From Microbacteriaceae bacterium (GTDB lineage: Bacteria; Actinomycetota; Actinomycetes; Actinomycetales; Microbacteriaceae): DNA of 6,069 bases. The translations under genes were made by a program, and so were the position numbers. Positions within the stretch are counted from its first letter, which is position 1. Each line of letters starts with the position of its first letter. Below, in pieces: positions 5,397 through 6,069 of the stretch. Under the pieces are notes generated by a model that worked only from the letters and a program-made list of their open reading frames with translations, was not told the DNA's origin and searched no databases. The stretch spans positions 1 through 6,069 of the forward strand of contig CANFKN010000078.1 of the NCBI GenBank assembly GCA_947447385.1. The letters are read 5' to 3'.

Positions 5397-6069
5397 TAGA
5401 TCCAACTCGGAATCCACATGTGAGCTTTCCAATACCAATAGGGAATCCAACTGCCAATCCACAGCGGCAAGAAATAGACACTGATTAGCGCAATCAAGAT
5501 GATGAAGGCAAAAAGCACGGCTCGGGTTTGCGGTTTCTGTTCTTTCTTGCGACTTCTAAGCCACAATCTCAAAACATAGACCAACCCTATGACGGTGTAT
5601 GGCAAGAAGATGATCGAATAGAACTGAAAGACGGTGCGGTTCAGATAGAGCATCCAAGGCAAATAGCCAGCGCCGAGCCCAAGCAAAATCAGGCCAGCGG
5701 TGTTGTCGCGGGTCATGACGTAACGCACGAGCAAATAGATCGCTGCGAAACCGGCGGCGAACCAAACATAAGGGTTGCCAAGCGGCAAAACTGCCAAGAC
5801 ATTGCCGTTTGCGGTGGCGCAGTCAGTTTTCACAGTGTCACAGTAGGTGTACCAAAAAGCTGTTGGGCGAATCGCAAACAGCCAGGTCAACGGGTTGGCT
5901 TGGTAGGAGTGCGGGGTGTGAAGGTTGATCGAAAAGTTGTATTGCTCTTGGTGGTCGTGCCAGAGCGACTGCAACGACTTTGGCACCCAAGCCCACAAAC
6001 CGGTTGCCGCATTGTCGGGGTTGTCGGCCCAGTGGCGGTCCCATCCGCCGTTAGTTACAAACCAGCCAG
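5396..6069 (-). CDS. pmt: Protein O-mannosyltransferase, C-terminal part (start outside window)
   Basis: This holds 223 residues of the C-terminal end of a GT39 polyprenyl-phosphate-mannose:protein mannosyltransferase (PMT, Rv1002c type). The frame is open through the right window edge (first full codon at 6067). The apparent TTG start at 5998 is internal, since GWFVTNGGWDRHWAD (1-15 of the fragment) upstream of it is family sequence. The region LWHDHQEQYNF (35-45), TPHSYQANPLTWL (51-63) and RPTAFWYTY (67-75) matches the extracellular loop before the PMT_4TMC domain. Four membrane helices follow at about 99-115, 124-141, 147-168 and 182-201, and the end HMWIPSWI is characteristic. Cys76 and Cys83 lie on the outer face and could form a disulfide. 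The enzyme mannosylates Ser/Thr of secreted proteins during export. The catalytic N-terminal Asp-Glu region is not in the window. Confidence 0.95.
   Translation of the reverse strand, partial: GWFVTNGGWDRHWADNPDNAATGLWAWVPKSLQSLWHDHQEQYNFSINLHTPHSYQANPLTWLFAIRPTAFWYTYCDTVKTDCATANGNVLAVLPLGNPYVWFAAGFAAIYLLVRYVMTRDNTAGLILLGLGAGYLPWMLYLNRTVFQFYSIIFLPYTVIGLVYVLRLWLRSRKKEQKPQTRAVLFAFIILIALISVYFLPLWIGSWIPYWYWKAHMWIPSWI

Overview
The window looks like part of the chromosome of an actinobacterium with moderate GC (close to half by eye). My best guess is a small-genome freshwater Microbacteriaceae of the Rhodoluna/Aquiluna type. Three observations support this: an actinobacterial-type protein O-mannosyltransferase, a RimJ-like acetyltransferase followed by a SepX/GlpR-like membrane protein, and gene order resembling the galU-moeA-rimJ-Rv0996 ... 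pmt neighbourhood of Mycobacterium. The genus is inference.

Layout. On the + strand, bases 1-537 hold the 3' part of a rimJ-type GNAT acetyltransferase, whose start lies before the window. It is followed at 612-1337 by a three-helix membrane protein of the SepX/GlpR kind, a cell-division factor. At 1434-1985 is a short, very basic Ala/Lys/Pro-rich protein. Its N-terminal half carries five tandem 11-residue amphipathic repeats, and its C-terminal half is a histone-H1-like tail. A strong A-tract/hairpin/T-tract at 1998-2030 closes this strand and should also stop transcription arriving from the other side.

On the - strand, transcription runs from the right edge towards 2070. The C-terminal third or so of a protein O-mannosyltransferase (5396-6069, 5' end outside) is followed by a tightly packed set: an MFS transporter (4105-5319), a YciI-family protein (3821-4108), an aldo/keto reductase of the diketogluconate-reductase type (2973-3824) and a TIGR01777 NAD(P)-binding epimerase (2070-2966). 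Two junctions are 4-nt ATGA overlaps and the last gap is 6 nt, so these four are almost certainly one operon. The 76-nt gap between the mannosyltransferase and the transporter contains a weak candidate 26-codon ORF that fills it with overlaps at both ends.

How they may work together. The left half belongs to a conserved cell-division/cell-envelope neighbourhood, and the mannosyltransferase on the right is an envelope-glycosylation gene. The MFS-YciI-AKR-epimerase cassette between them looks like an accessory import/export and redox module for a small carbonyl or sugar-derived metabolite, with the substrate unknown. No tRNA, rRNA, CRISPR, insertion sequence or phage gene was seen. The most unusual object is the bipartite 11-mer-repeat/H1-tail protein.
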